Shown here: in pieces, positions 20,201 through 31,260 of the stretch
How the letters are laid out: the number at the start of each line of letters is the position of its first letter
Numbering within the stretch: position 1 is the first letter of the stretch
Assembly (NCBI GenBank): GCA_022036555.1
Contig: CM039129.1
Coordinates: 36,982,051 to 37,046,050, forward strand
DNA from: Microstegium vimineum
Lineage: Eukaryota; Streptophyta; Magnoliopsida; Poales; Poaceae
Reading direction: 5' to 3'
Length of the DNA stretch: 64,000 bases
Program-made: the position numbers and the translations under genes
The notes under the pieces: generated by a model
What the model saw: the letters and a program-made list of their open reading frames with translations, nothing else
Databases searched by the model: none
What the model was told of the DNA's origin: nothing

Positions 20201-22609
20201 TTTTGGTTTGCTATCTTGCACGGTGTTGGGCTGGTAGCTCTTGCCCCACAGTCTACCGACTCCTCCTTTGATGTCTGGTGGGACAAGGCGGATTCAGCAA
20301 CCAGCGGAGATGTGCGAAAAGGCTTGAATTCTCTTATCATCTTAGGCGCCTGGACCATCTGGAAGCATCGAAATGACTGTGTCTTCAATGGAGCCACCCC
20401 AAATCTGTCTACCGCTCTTACTCTTGCTCGGGAAGAAGCTCTGATCTGGTCTTTGTCTGGGGCCAAGGGGCTGTCCCTGAACCCTGCTCGTGGTGCCGGT
20501 TAGGGGGCGGTTTCAAGGGTTCTGGTCAGGTCTTTTCTAGTCCTTGTCTTTTCTTTTATCTAAGTGGGGTTGAAGTGTCCTCTGTGTGTATGTGTGTGTG
20601 TGTGTGCGTGTGTGTGTGTGTGAGTGTGTGTGTCCGAGTCTATGTACGGCTCCTTTTCTCCTCTATTAATACAATGATACGCAGTCCTCCTACGTATTCG
20701 AGAAAAAAAATCCTAGCTAAGAAATAGTTGCATGGACATACCAAAGTAGTTGTTCATAAATTTTGGTGGTGCCATAAGTTTCCCTTGGTTGTCCTTTATT
20801 GTGATCTTCCATCTGTCAAGAACAGTGACTGCTGCATGCTCTACATCTTGCAAAACTGAGAATAGACCTCCCCGCTTCTGAATAACACCAAGGCCACCAC
20901 CCCAACATAAAACCCTCGCAAGATCATTACCAGTACCAGCTGGAAGGATGGCTACAGGAGGTGGGGTTTCAAACTTCTGTTTCTCAATGGCAGCCAAAAC
21001 CCAACCAGCAGTGCCATCTCCACCACATACAAGAATTCTGAAATGGGTTACCTTCCGAAATAAAGCTAAACCAACATCTGGACCTTGCTGTTTGCTCAAC
21101 TCGAAAACCTAACAGAAATGAGTTAGTACCAAAATAGAAAGTTGCCTCCAGTTATATCATCAATAACCACCAGAACCAATAAAATGAATCGGATTAAAAA
21201 GACAAGGTGGAGGATTAACTGAACTTAACTAAACAACTTGAGCTAAACTTTACCGATACAAAAGGTTGTGCACAGAATGAAGTTTTGGATAAATCGAGTA
21301 TGTAAGAGGATTTATTAAAGCTGCAGTCAGCCCTAAAGATGTATACACCGCTACACAATAACATTACTTAATTTATGCTCAAAAAAAAAAGGTGCTAGAC
21401 TAGATGTGTCAAAAAACAGAGCAAATCTACAAGGAAACTTGCACAACTGGAAACTGATTAAAAAGCTTGAAGGATACCAACCTGCATAGGATTAAGAAGA
21501 ATCTGCAGACGCTGTCTCAGTGAATCACCAGTCTGTGCACCACTTCTCTTGTTAATGAAAACTAGAAGCGGCCTAGAATCAGAAGGCACGTTGATAATTT
21601 CATACTTCTCATTGTTCGGTACATCAGAATTCTCACGTTGTACATTTGATCTATTGGTTGTAGCTGTGTTATCTGGTACATGTTGCTTATCTTTCTCTGA
21701 TTCAGAGCTTTGGTATACTTCATTGAGTTCGCCATTGGCCTTATCATCCCTCCTCTTCGCTGCACTGTTTACTTCTTGTGAATCTCCTTCAACATCAGAT
21801 GGTACCTCAATAGCCCCAGAGCTATCAGAATCAACAGAAGCGCTACCCCTTTTGTACCTTTTACTACGAATCCGAATTTTCTCTCGGACAGTGGAAGCCA
21901 ATTCATTAGCCCCATTTGTGATAGAACTCAAAATCCCAGCACCTGTCCAATGGAGCTCCTTAACACAAAGAGGTGATAATATCAACCGCTTCAATGGTCC
22001 CAAGTCACAGATATCACCAGTTTCCTTGGCCAAGCTGCTGTGACAATCAACATGCACCAGCCGCTGACACCACATACAGTACCAAACCGGTGACCCCGCA
22101 AGGAAAGCCCCATTGCAAGATTCATCACAGTAGAAACAGAAAGAGTCTTCTTCAGAGTGATCCGCGCTGTCGATCCATTGCACAGCCCACTGGTGAAGCA
22201 CATGGTCCAAACCAGCCATAGATACACACTTGCAATCCTTGTGTGCATTCCCCGAGCAGCTCGGATGAGCGGCGGCGCCACAGATATCACACTGATGGAT
22301 GGTCCCCCCAGAGTACTGAGGAGGTGAAACAGACTTCAAGCACACGCAGCATTTCAGGCCTTTACTACGGGGGATCACTTCTTTCCTCCAGATGTGGGAC
22401 GCAGCGGGCACCTTGTCCTTCCATTTCTTGTACCTCTTGGCCCTGGCCTTGATAGCCTTTACCAGGCTCAAGCTGATGTTCTTGTTCAACTGATTGACTG
22501 TGTAGTAAATTGTCACCGCACCAACGAATGCGAAAACAACAGTGGCGATTATCACAGACCAATACTCCGAGACGTATGCCGAGACGCCAACCCAGCTAGG
22601 ATGCAGCAT
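17259..22609 (-). CDS. DGK1/2-like: Diacylglycerol kinase, membrane-anchored plant DGK1/DGK2 type
   Basis: Coding exons (minus): 22609-21482, 21108-20742, 19116-19040, 18278-18159, 17912-17748, 17635-17498, 17408-17259, total 2145 nt or 714 aa, the size of plant cluster I DGKs. It phosphorylates diacylglycerol to phosphatidic acid at membranes. An N-terminal TM segment (about residues 18-36) is followed by a basic stretch, two Cys-rich C1 domains (about 72-128 and 140-201), an acidic/Ser linker, the catalytic domain with GGDGT at 405-409 and PAGTGNDLAR, then the accessory domain. The ATG at 22609 follows an in-frame 3' splice site (TTGGTGCAG). One intron (18158) starts with GC. Another is expanded by an L1 insertion. 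The 3' UTR lies in 16860-17258. Confidence 0.93.
19178..20503 (+). pseudogene. LINE ORF2 C-terminal part (RT end and zf-RVT)
   Basis: One frame of about 440 codons opens with FPCKYLGLPLS, the conserved block after the RT active-site domain, continues through LPPWAIKAIDKIRKGFLWRG, GNGANTLFWKDKW, KYTAKSAYDVLF and WKSWAPPKCRFFMWL (zf-RVT), and ends at TAG 20501. A single in-frame TGA at 20084-20086 sits where relatives have Trp (TGG), so one transition explains it. The reverse transcriptase core and endonuclease are absent through 5' truncation. Confidence 0.85.
19178..20710 (+). mobile_element. 5'-truncated L1-type LINE in a DGK intron
   Basis: About 1.5 kb of the 3' part of a LINE, sense strand opposite to the gene. 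It has the end of the RT domain, the zf-RVT region, a 3' UTR with a (TG)n run (20585-20632), and the tail TATTCGAGAAAAAAAA. The host intron is otherwise short. TCCTAGC flanks both ends (19171-19177 and 20711-20717), a likely target-site duplication that also sets the 5' truncation point. Confidence 0.85.
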
Positions 22610-22621
22610 CTTGTGTGTCCC

Positions 22622-23280
22622 TGCACCAACCATCAGGTAAGGAGACAATTAACTGAAACAAATTCAGTGTGGTGGTGGCGAGACCGATGGTTCTACAAAA
22701 CTAATAAGCAAAAAAAAAAATGTGCCTATCATCTAGACTCTAGTTATGATTCTCTAGTGTTGTATTGATGTCAACTTTTCATTCCAAAGGGTTGTGACTT
22801 GGGAGTTCTGAACCTGTAAGCGCCCATTCAGCGGCTTGCCAATAAAACAAAAAGAAGGTCACAAATCCCACACCCAACACAACTCATTGAATCCTTATAC
22901 GCACAAAATGATCGAACCAAGGCCTCGGCAAGATACAGCCTCGAATGAACCAGCAAGTTGTACACCAAATAATCCTCTTCGAAACCCTAATCGCTAATCT
23001 CACCGTGACAATCGCAATGAACAGCCAAAAAAGCAGGCAGAACTTGCTGTTTGTTGCATAAAACAGAGCGGGGAGAGAGATCTTACGAGATCAGGACACC
23101 CGGGGGAGGATGCGGCTCGGGAATCGGGGATCAGAACCAACCCGCTCGTGCTCACATTGCGATCCTCGAACGGCCCGCCCGCTCGCTCGCTCGCCAGCGC
23201 TGCTGGCGCTTTCCCCTCCCTCCGCTCTCCGATTCGCTGCCACACGAAAGGAAGGCAAAAGCCGCGGAGCCTGTAGTAAC
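22622..23280 (-). other. DGK 5' UTR exon and leader intron
   Basis: A GC-rich stretch (about 23095-23280) ends in a good donor (CTC^GTAAGATC, minus strand, near 23094). With the acceptor just upstream of the start codon this gives a leader intron of roughly 470 bp, common in plant signalling genes. The transcription start is not visible. Open frames in this GC-rich exon are not coding. Confidence 0.55.
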
Positions 23281-23565
23281 AATAACAATTAATAAAAAAA
23301 TAATATTAATAATAAATTAATGGGGGATTAGCGAGGTAATTGCGCCGATGTGTGGGCTCGGATGTCTCGGGCCACGTCACGAGGACGTAATCTCGGCCGT
23401 TGAGGGAGGAACGGACGGAGGACGTTTCGGGGTCACACGTGAGGAGGGGAGCAAGTTTGATTCAGGCTGTCGCAGGGGCCCACCTGCAGTGTGATGGGAC
23501 GCCCAGTCGAGACGCTTCTCGATGGCGTGCTTGACGCGCCGACATTCGATGCTCGGGCAACGAAC

Positions 23566-23568
<3 letters not shown>
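23281..23568. other. Upstream region of DGK
   Basis: A short (TAA)-rich stretch near 23283-23322, then GC-rich unique sequence. It probably includes the DGK promoter. No TATA box stands out. Confidence 0.35.

Positions 23569-23645
<77 letters not shown>
23569..23645. repeat. (AT)n microsatellite
   Basis: An uninterrupted AT dinucleotide run of about 38 units. Its copy number is likely unstable and prone to assembly error. Confidence 0.98.
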
Positions 23646-23649
<4 letters not shown>

Positions 23650-24019
23650 GAGCATTTCAACAATTTATTATTTTTCAATTGTAAAATCTTGTGTTTTAGC
23701 AAGTTGCTATAATAATTTACCAAGTTAGAAAGAGATCGTCTTCAACAATTTGCTATTTCTCACTTGCCAAACCAAAAAAATAAGATTAAAAAGGAAGAAA
23801 ACTTGAATGCGAAGGAAACTTGGAAATCGGGAGTATGACTCGCGGGCGAGAGGATCACAAGCCGATGCGCGTTCAAAAAATGGCAAACCGATGCAATCTT
23901 TTGGTAAGCGTGTAGAATTGGCAAGTCTAATTGGCAAACTGTTGGAGAGTGTTTTTTGATTGATTTGCCAAATTTTAAAGAATGACAAGTGATTTAGCAA
24001 ACTGTTGGAGATGCTCTAA
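23650..24019. mobile_element. MITE-like element with AACTGTTGGAGATGCTCTAA end
   Basis: The right end, GCAAACTGTTGGAGATGCTCTAA, is the same type of terminus as at 49456-49864. The left end (AATTTACCAAGTT / CTTCAACAATTTGC) is its weak inverted partner. The interior repeats TTGGCAA motifs. Family assignment (hAT-like) is inference and the left boundary is uncertain. Confidence 0.45.
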
Positions 24020-24114
24020 CCACATAAAAATTAAAATCAAACGTATTTTTATAATAAGTTATCTTCTAGAACATGGGATTGCTCTGAGTTGATTCCACTA
24101 TATCATACTAAATC

Positions 24115-24363
24115 TGTCACTAAAAGAATGTAATTCTCGTTTTTCTAAAAATCAAACCGTTTGAATTTTGACTAAATTTATGTAAAAAATTACTAACATT
24201 TTATGACATGAATTTTGTATCATTAAATTAGTTATAGAATATATTTTCATAATAAAATTAATTAAAAATAAAATATTAAAATTATTTAATATAAAATTGA
24301 TCAAACATGAATTGCATTGACCAGCACGATTTTCGTAGTTACATTATTTTAAGGACGGAGGTA
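24115..24363. mobile_element. Degraded Stowaway-like MITE
   Basis: AT-rich, with the right end TTTTAAGGACGGAGGTAG and the left part AATGTAATTCTCG / CAAACCGTTTGAATTTTGACTAAA. These are the usual inner blocks of grass Stowaways. The left terminus has decayed. Confidence 0.45.
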
Positions 24364-24911
24364 GCAATTTATTTCACGTTCTTGGCATAACACATAATCT
24401 CTTCTAGAGCCCACCACAATTACTTTTAGGCCCCATTTGGATCCTTAAAATTGAATTTATTCTAATAATTATAATTTGGTAATATATAAGTCAATTTGAT
24501 TATATGTGGAATATATTTGAATATTTTTTTAGACATATAAGAGAGATAATTACATTTGTAGAGTATAAATATAGCATGGTGATTTATAGAACAAATTTGT
24601 ATTTCTCACCCTATGAATTTGAGATAGTCTTATATGTGAACTTGAGAAAATTGTACAATATCAAATTCCAAGCTAAATAGTTTGATCCATTAAGGAGATT
24701 CCAATTTCTTAAAAATGAAAGGATCGAAACGACTCCTTACAGATTCATTCTTTGAGAACAATAATTTCATCGATCAAATAAATTTAGAAAAAAAGCTCCT
24801 CTCACTAAATGAATATGCAAGGTTTAAATTTCACTATCTCAAATGGAAAATTTCTTCACGACAATTTAGTTGAATGGATTTTTCTATTGTGTGTAGTTGA
24901 TCTTAAAAATG

Positions 24912-25140
24912 TACTCGCTCCATAAAAAAATGCAACCGTAAGAGTTCTACAAGTTTAATCAAATGTATAGTGAATAATATTATTTATATCTCCAACTAGG
25001 TTTACTCAAAAATATATTTTATAATTAATAACAATAATTATTAAGTATCAAATGTAATATCTTTTATAACTTTGGTTAATCTTTAAATGATTTGACTTGT
25101 CGAAAAATAAGAATTTATCTTTTGTGGCATGGAGGGAGTA
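24912..25140. mobile_element. Stowaway-type MITE
   Basis: TACTCGCTCCATAAAAAAATGC at the left and GTGGCATGGAGGGAGTA at the right form the terminal inverted repeats with TA flanks. About 229 bp, non-coding. Confidence 0.75.
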
Positions 25141-25300
25141 TGAATTTTACATTATCAAACAATAAGAAATAAGAAGTAAGACTTTATTTTTTGTGTAGGG
25201 AGGTATGGAGGGAGTATGGACTTTACATTGTCGAAAAATAAGAAATAAGAAATAAGACTTTATATTTTGTGGTATGGAGGGACCAAGGAGGGAGTATGAA
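25100..25300. repeat. Reiterated 3' end of the Stowaway MITE
   Basis: The block with ATAAGAA...CTTTAT...TTTTGTG...ATGGAGGGAGTATG occurs three times in a row (about 25100-25141, 25160-25218, 25240-25298). The later copies carry extra ATAAGAAATAAG units. It appears to be local amplification of the MITE's right end and not three separate elements, because no left ends are present. Confidence 0.7.
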
Positions 25301-25603
25301 TCTAACATCCTATTCGTTTTGATAAAATTTGACTATATGAAATACTTGTATTGATTTATTGTGAAACAAAAATAATGTCGGTTCATTAAAAAACAACAAC
25401 GCTGAAGTAGTGCTCATAAATAGTGGCTAAATATCAGCTAATCCAAACAAGTCCAAAATTGTTGATGTCAGCGGTCATTCTTGCGCTTGCACGGCATGCC
25501 TGCCCTGTGTTGTACTGTTGTGCCTGCACTGAGGAGCTTGCCCACCTCGCTCCACACCCAAAGCGCAACTGGGTCCACCAAAGTCATGGTTCATCAAATA
25601 TGT

Positions 25604-25834
25604 AATCCATTCGTTTCAAATTATAGTTCGTTGGATTTTTTCAACCATAAATTTGATCATTCATGTTATTCAAATTTTTATGTAAAATATTACTTTTTTG
25701 TTATAGCTTGTTTATTTAATAAATAGTCTACAAGAGTGACTTAGATTTGACTATATTTAATATTTTTTTAATAAGACAAGTGGTCAAATTTAGGATAAAA
25801 AGTTAAATAAACTATAATTTAAAACGGAGAGGAT
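25604..25834. mobile_element. Stowaway-like MITE
   Basis: The left end ATCCATTCGTTTCAAATTATAG and right end CTATAATTTAAAACGGAGAGGAT are inverted copies of each other. The interior is AT-rich. About 230 bp. Confidence 0.7.
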
Positions 25835-26186
25835 ACATTGTACCAGCGCATGGAGAAGGCCAAGCAACATGCCGAGAAGACGTGACGACGACTGATGCTA
25901 GGGTCAGCGGAAGTTGGATTGTGGGTCTCTGGCACATGCGTCGGTAAGAGGTTGAAGACGGAGGAAAAAGGACATTTACCACCTTCTGTGTGTCAAAAAA
26001 AATGAGAAATGAATAAAGTAATCAGTATACTGTTTTATGTCAAATAACTATGCTTTCACCTTATACTCAATAAATTTCAACGTTGGCATTGTAAATTCAC
26101 CAACATCACATTCCCTAATACCCCACACCAAAATTTGTTTAATAATTCTTGTATTTATTTGCTGGCTAACATAGGCAAATGTGTTT

Positions 26187-26552
26187 ATAAGAGCATCTTC
26201 AAAAGTTTTCAAAATCCAAATGGCAAGATTGAAAAAACTGCTCTCCAACCCTACACACTCATATTCATCGGCCAATATAAAGGTAAAAGGGTGTAGGAAA
26301 GAATAAAGAGCACGACAGGGTTCTTGATACAAATATATAGAAGAGAAAGAAAATATAAAATTAGTGTGGATGATTTAGAATTAATTTTAGATTTAATTCT
26401 AATGTAAAATTGTCTTCTATATTTTAGGGCCAAGATTTAGAAACTATTTGAGGAACCTAACAAATATGCATTAACTTTTTTAGCCACTTGAAAAACTTGT
26501 ACATTTACCAAGTGTTTTTTTTTTGAATAATTGTAGAAGCTCTAACTCCTTT
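26187..26552. mobile_element. Possible MITE with AGAGCATCTTC / GAAGCTCTAA ends
   Basis: TAAGAGCATCTTCAAAAGTT at the left and AATTGTAGAAGCTCTAACTC at the right look like diverged inverted ends of the family seen at 23650 and 49456. No coding capacity. Confidence 0.4.
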
Positions 26553-27780
26553 CTCTCTTTCCTTGGATTTCTATATCACATCTTCATCCAGGGTCCAAGA
26601 GCGTGTGCACAGTCTCCTTAAGGCGCTCCGAACATATTATCCTTAACGCGTGACCATGTTTCCATGCAGCCATGCTCCACCTAAATCATTTCTCTCACAT
26701 TCATGACACCACGTACTTGAACCTGACTACCTAACAATAATAAACAATGTGTGTTTGTTTGAAGAATGAGGTGATGCGTCTTCTCACTTCTCATTTTTTT
26801 GTTTGATTTGTGGAATAAAATAAAGTTGATCCATTATTGCCTCATTCCTCAAAAGCCAATAATAATTAGTATATGCATCATGAATAGGTTGCTTCCACTA
26901 AAATTCATGGGATAAACTCATGATGCACCATCTCATGAAGGTTGTAGTGAGTCCACAAACCAAACACACCAATATTTTCCAAGAGTTGTTGAAAGGGGCA
27001 GACAAAATCCGTCGTAGTTTCTCAAAGGCCTCGAAATAATTCTATTGCTGCTCAAATTAGACCTAAGCTGTGGTTTTCGCTTTGTTCGGCTAATCATTTC
27101 TGCAGTTGATAAGCCAGATGATGTTGTGTTTTGCCTATTTTGTTGCGAGACAACAAAAACACTATACCATAAGTGATAAGTTAGGCTTATAAACCAAATG
27201 AACAAGACGTTTATGTATGGTTGAATACCAATCCTCACTCGCTTAGTCGTTTCTTAAGTTACAAGATTCATCATTTTTTCAGTATGTTGCCATGCACCTC
27301 ATGCATTTTATACTAAGATAAACCGACAACACTACTATAGATAAGCAAAACAAATACTCCCCAGAACAAGGGAGTACAGATTTAACACTTGCAACTCAAT
27401 GAGGTCTGCCTTTCCAAACATTCATGCTAGGAAGCATTGGCCGTATGCATGTGTATCCGTGTATATGGAAAGGACAATGCAAGTTGTACAAACGTGGTAA
27501 TAAGCATGCTTACAAATATTCTTGAGATTATCGTTGCTACACATGCTCCTACAAACATTCTTGGGGTCGATGCTGCGCATGATTTTTAGATATGGCGTTT
27601 GTATGTTTGCAACGACAGTGAAAAGTAACTGAGATTTGATTTTTTTTTTGTCCCTCCCTCGTAACGATGATACACTCACTAAAAATCCCAATTCATTTCA
27701 GTAGAAAAATCAGATCAAGTCCAGATTCACTGCTTAATCTCACACCAAAAGGATTTCACCGATGGTAAATACTCCAGATA
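26553..27780. other. Intergenic, AT-rich, no gene seen
   Basis: No supported coding frame. A possible small hAT-like MITE lies near 27066-27212 (TTTGTTCGGCTAATC at one end and an imperfect inverted form at the other). A polypyrimidine stretch upstream of 27900 is probably promoter-proximal sequence of the TPX2-domain gene. Confidence 0.35.
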
Positions 27781-28135
27781 ACCCACTCTAAACTCCATAA
27801 ATCCACTCATCAACGGCAGCAGATCCCCTCCGCTCTCCGATCCAACGGCCCAGAAATTCCGCAGCGGCGAAAACCTCCCCGCCCCTCTTGCGCCACCAGC
27901 AACGTTACCTTTGCCACCGGGCTTCGCCTCGACTCCTCCTTCCTCCTCTCCTCGTCTATAAATTCGTTTCGATTCGTCTGTCCACGCGGATTTCGAAACG
28001 CGAATTCCATTCCATCCCTCTCGGATCGCGCCTCATTACTCTCGCTCATTAACCGCCTTTCGGGGTTTCGAAAAAGCTCTCGTCTACCTCCCTCCCTCCC
28101 TCCCGGTTTGCGCACGTTTTGATCGGGGAGGAGAG

Positions 28136-28700
28136 ATGATGGCGGCTGCGGCGACGAGAGCCAGAGGGGACCACGGCGCCCGTTCGCGCCCGTGGTGGTG
28201 TCTCCGCCGCCGTTGTCTTCGCAGGCGGAGAATCGGCTGGCTCGCGAGGACGCGCCGTCATCATCGTTCTTGCGCCGGGAGCCGAGGAGGAGGTTCGGGG
28301 CGTGCGCCACCGGGAAGGTCGCGGGGCCCGCGGTTCTTGGTGGCGCCGGCGCCGGCAAGGCGGCCAAGAACTGCGGTCCTGGGTCGTCGTCCCCGGTTCG
28401 CGTCTCTTCCAAGAAGACGCCTGCGACGGCGAAGAGGGCGCCGGGGACGGCGACAAGGAGGAGGCTTGATTCTTGCACCAGCACCACCAACAAGAAGTGC
28501 TCGACTCCGGCGGCGACGACGTACGACGCGCCGCGCCTGATGGCGTTGTTGGGCACCGCCGCCGAGGAGCGCGATGATGAGGTGCGGGCCAAGTTCTCCT
28601 ACCCCTGCAGCGTGGCGGACCAAGAACGGCGGGGCAGCGAGGCGGAGGCCTCGATGAAGCGGGCGATGGGGAGGCGGCCATGGCGACGTGTCCTACCCCT
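28136..28700 (+). other. GC-rich first exon of the TPX2-domain gene, frame conflict
   Basis: An ATG at 28136 opens a frame that soon becomes an implausible Arg-rich string. The neighbouring frame, with no ATG, reads like real protein (SPPPLSSQAENRLARED, SSSPVRVSSKKTPATAKR, RLMALLGTAAEERDDE). A third frame after about 28680 gives VSYPSIASSSEVSFPVVIPG. The shifts lie near 28180-28192 and 28650-28680. Confidence 0.5.
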
Positions 28701-30438
28701 CAATTGCCTCCTCGTCTGAGGTCTCCTTCCCTGTCGTCATCCCCGGTGTTGCCTGCATCCTCGACGCCTCCGACCGCACCAGGTCCGTCGGGATTCCTCA
28801 ACCATCGCTGCTGCCGGCCTATGCATTGCTTTGCTGACGCGTTCTCTGAATATACTATTCAGCAGGATCAGCCGTGCACGAGGCCAACGGCGGCAGGGGG
28901 CATACAAATACAACGTTCGCCACGCGGCAGCATGCTCGTAATCCTATCTCTCCTTGGCTGAGCTGATGGATTTTCCCTGAAATTTGTTTGCACATCTCAT
29001 AGCACCGGCGGATCGTCGGATAGGGCCTGGAGCTGCAGCAGGAAGGTGACAAGGGTCGACACAGCAGCCGTTCCGTCTCAGGACCGAGGTACGTACGAGG
29101 GCCCCTAGTGCTTCAAAACACCTCACCTTACGATTGTTCATGCTTGTCCTTCTGAAGAAATTGTTCATGCTTGCACGTACGGTAAGTAACTGAAGAAATT
29201 GTTTCCTGTTCCTGTACTCAGCAAAGAGGAAAAGCCAAGGAAGGAAATTTTGTTGAGAGGTTGAGGAAGATGGAGCTAGAGGAGGAGAGGCTGCGCAATC
29301 CACTCGCACAAGGTCTACCCTACACAACTGATGAGCCAGAGGTATGCCATGCCAGCTACGTCTTCAGTAATTTCAGTTCATTCATATTGTTCACTTAACA
29401 CTGCTAGACTGGGTGAATTGTTGCTTGTTGCATTACCATGGTCGACAATGCCTACAGGAATTTTCATGTATACAGTTACAGTTCTAGCACCGTTGCATTT
29501 GCCGTGATTGGTTACATTGGGCTGGCACACAATTTTCAGTCTGTTACTCTGTTATTTTTTCGAAGGGCGGTCTGTTATTCTGTTATTGTTTCTGAACTTT
29601 AATGAAGACCATGTTTCCTTATCGGTTATCTCAAGTGGACGGTAATGTGATAATGTTTGCTCAACCTTTCTCTGATCCTTCTCTGTTCTGCAGATCCCCA
29701 CAAAACCTCCAACAAAGGAACCCACAAAACCGATGGATCATGTGCTGCACAGCGAAGTGCGTGTGGTCAGACGCGTCAAGTTCGATAGCCAAGTAAGTTG
29801 CCCAGTTCGATGCTTGCTCGCCGTCGCTGATTTCTGAGGACTGCTATATATGCATCGACTGTCTTCCCATCCTGCAGGTCGCTGAGCGCAATAGCTTCAT
29901 GGAGGAAGTGAAACTGGAGAGGGAAAGACAGCTAAAGGTTAATTTGCTGCCTATATCCATCTGAAACTTACAGCATGGTATTGGTACGAGCTCATCTTGT
30001 TCGGCTGTAAGAAGTAAGGCCATCCATGGTACGATGTATTCTTGTGCAGTTGGATGAGGAGATTGAGATCAAGCAGCTAAGGAAGGAGCAGGTTCCAAGA
30101 GCACATCAAATGCCGGACTTCTCCAAGCCCTTTGTGCCAAAAAGGTACTGTATTGAACTTCTAATCTTTTGTCTTCTCTGATGATCTGTCAGTAATTTTT
30201 TGCATGATCAATTACTCATCTCTCAGCACCCAAGAAGGTCTAAATTAACTGAAACCATAGTTTCTTGTACATTTCCATATGTAACTAAATGCAGGTAACC
30301 TGAAACTGTTGGTTTCAACCTATTTTCAGCTAAAACTTTTTATGTCTGTCAAAATTCAGGTCAGTGAAGCTTCCTACGAAGCCCAGGGAGCCAAGATTTC
30401 ATTCCAGGCTGATGAGGCGCGTCTCAAAGGCGCAATGA
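28136..30438 (+). CDS. TPX2-domain (microtubule/spindle) protein, 5' half frame-broken
   Basis: The 3' exons are clean: 29222-29341, 29694-29792, 29878-29937, 30050-30144, 30360-30438, ending in TGA and giving 150 residues. They contain the TPX2 C-terminal domain signature: a basic/acidic helix (ERLRKMELEEERL), SFMEEVKLERERQLK, IKQLRKEQVPRA and the closing MPDFSKPFVPKRS block. Proteins with this domain bind microtubules and may contact Aurora kinase. Upstream, the exon ending at the donor 29088 carries PFRLRTE in a frame that hits a TGA at 29046, and the large first exon (about 28136-28700) changes frame at least twice. Either this is a decaying gene or the assembly has indels. The exon 1 start at the ATG 28136 is uncertain. 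Confidence 0.65.
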
Positions 30439-30975
30439 GCTATGAAAGTAGTTGCATTGGTAGCTGCTGCTAGCAAGTAGAAACTGCTTTTTCCCCCCTG
30501 AAATAAACAAAAAGAAAGAGAAAATAGAATACCATGCATCAAACACATGTATCTATATATTAGTAGCGCCCTTTCACTGCTTATAATAAACGTAGTACTT
30601 GGCTATTTGTGGTCCAATACACAAGCTTCTTGTTTGTGCTGTACTATATTAATTCCTGCCAGATGCCACTTTGTTTGTCCAAAGTTCATTTTCCTCATCC
30701 AGTGATGATGACATGACCTAAAGAGTTTTAAATCCTTGCGGCACAATAAGCACCGATTACTTGCTTTGTGATTGTAGAATATATTCAGACGGAGTTACTC
30801 AACCTCAGTAAAGCGAGAACAATAAAACCGACTTGAGAACACTGCAGAGTGGTGGTGCCACATGCAGAGTTGCTGGCGCAGTTTATTGTAGTGTCCGTTT
30901 TTGGAGGGATCGCCGTTCCAATTCGTAACACGACACATTTGGCACTTGGAGGAAGCCATTTGGATGTCCGCCAAT
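30439..30975 (+). other. 3' UTR and intergenic region after the TPX2-domain gene
   Basis: No gene seen. AATAAA-like signals (for example near 30503 and 30586) could end the TPX2-domain transcript. Confidence 0.4.
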
Positions 30976-31260
30976 GTTTTTTTTAAACATGCCTAGACAT
31001 GTATTTCATTAAGAAGAAAGAGTTTGCGAAACCAAGGAACAACACCGCTCCGGCAACCGGCCGTTACCAGAACGCAAACAAACAGAGCAGAAACAGCTAA
31101 CCAAAACACCTGCAGCTGGACAAACTTTTCCAGGGACGTCGAATTGAACTGAAGATTGGTCACGACAGCTGACCAAGCCAAACGACGACGGCACACATCC
31201 AAAGTTCCAACACACAGCAGAGCTCTAGCCTACTCGGTCAACGGCCAAAATTTGGCCTGG
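30976..31260 (-). mobile_element. 5'-truncated LINE 3' end
   Basis: On the minus strand the right part is C-terminal LINE ORF-like sequence and the left end reads CTTAATGAAATACATGTC...GGCATGTTTAAAAAAAA, the typical L1 3' UTR and poly-A tail of grass LINEs. About 285 bp. The ORF is too short to place. Confidence 0.6.

Noticed and set aside
22610..22648. Start of DGK at the ATG at 22648
   Set aside because: The bases just before 22622 form a 3' splice site (TTGGTGCAG), and a matching donor lies at about 23094, so the extra 13 residues are intron sequence.
28136..28540. Arg-rich open frame from the ATG at 28136 as a protein
   Set aside because: Its composition (long Arg runs) is what a GC-rich exon gives in a wrong frame. 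The neighbouring frame reads like real protein and leads toward the TPX2 exons.
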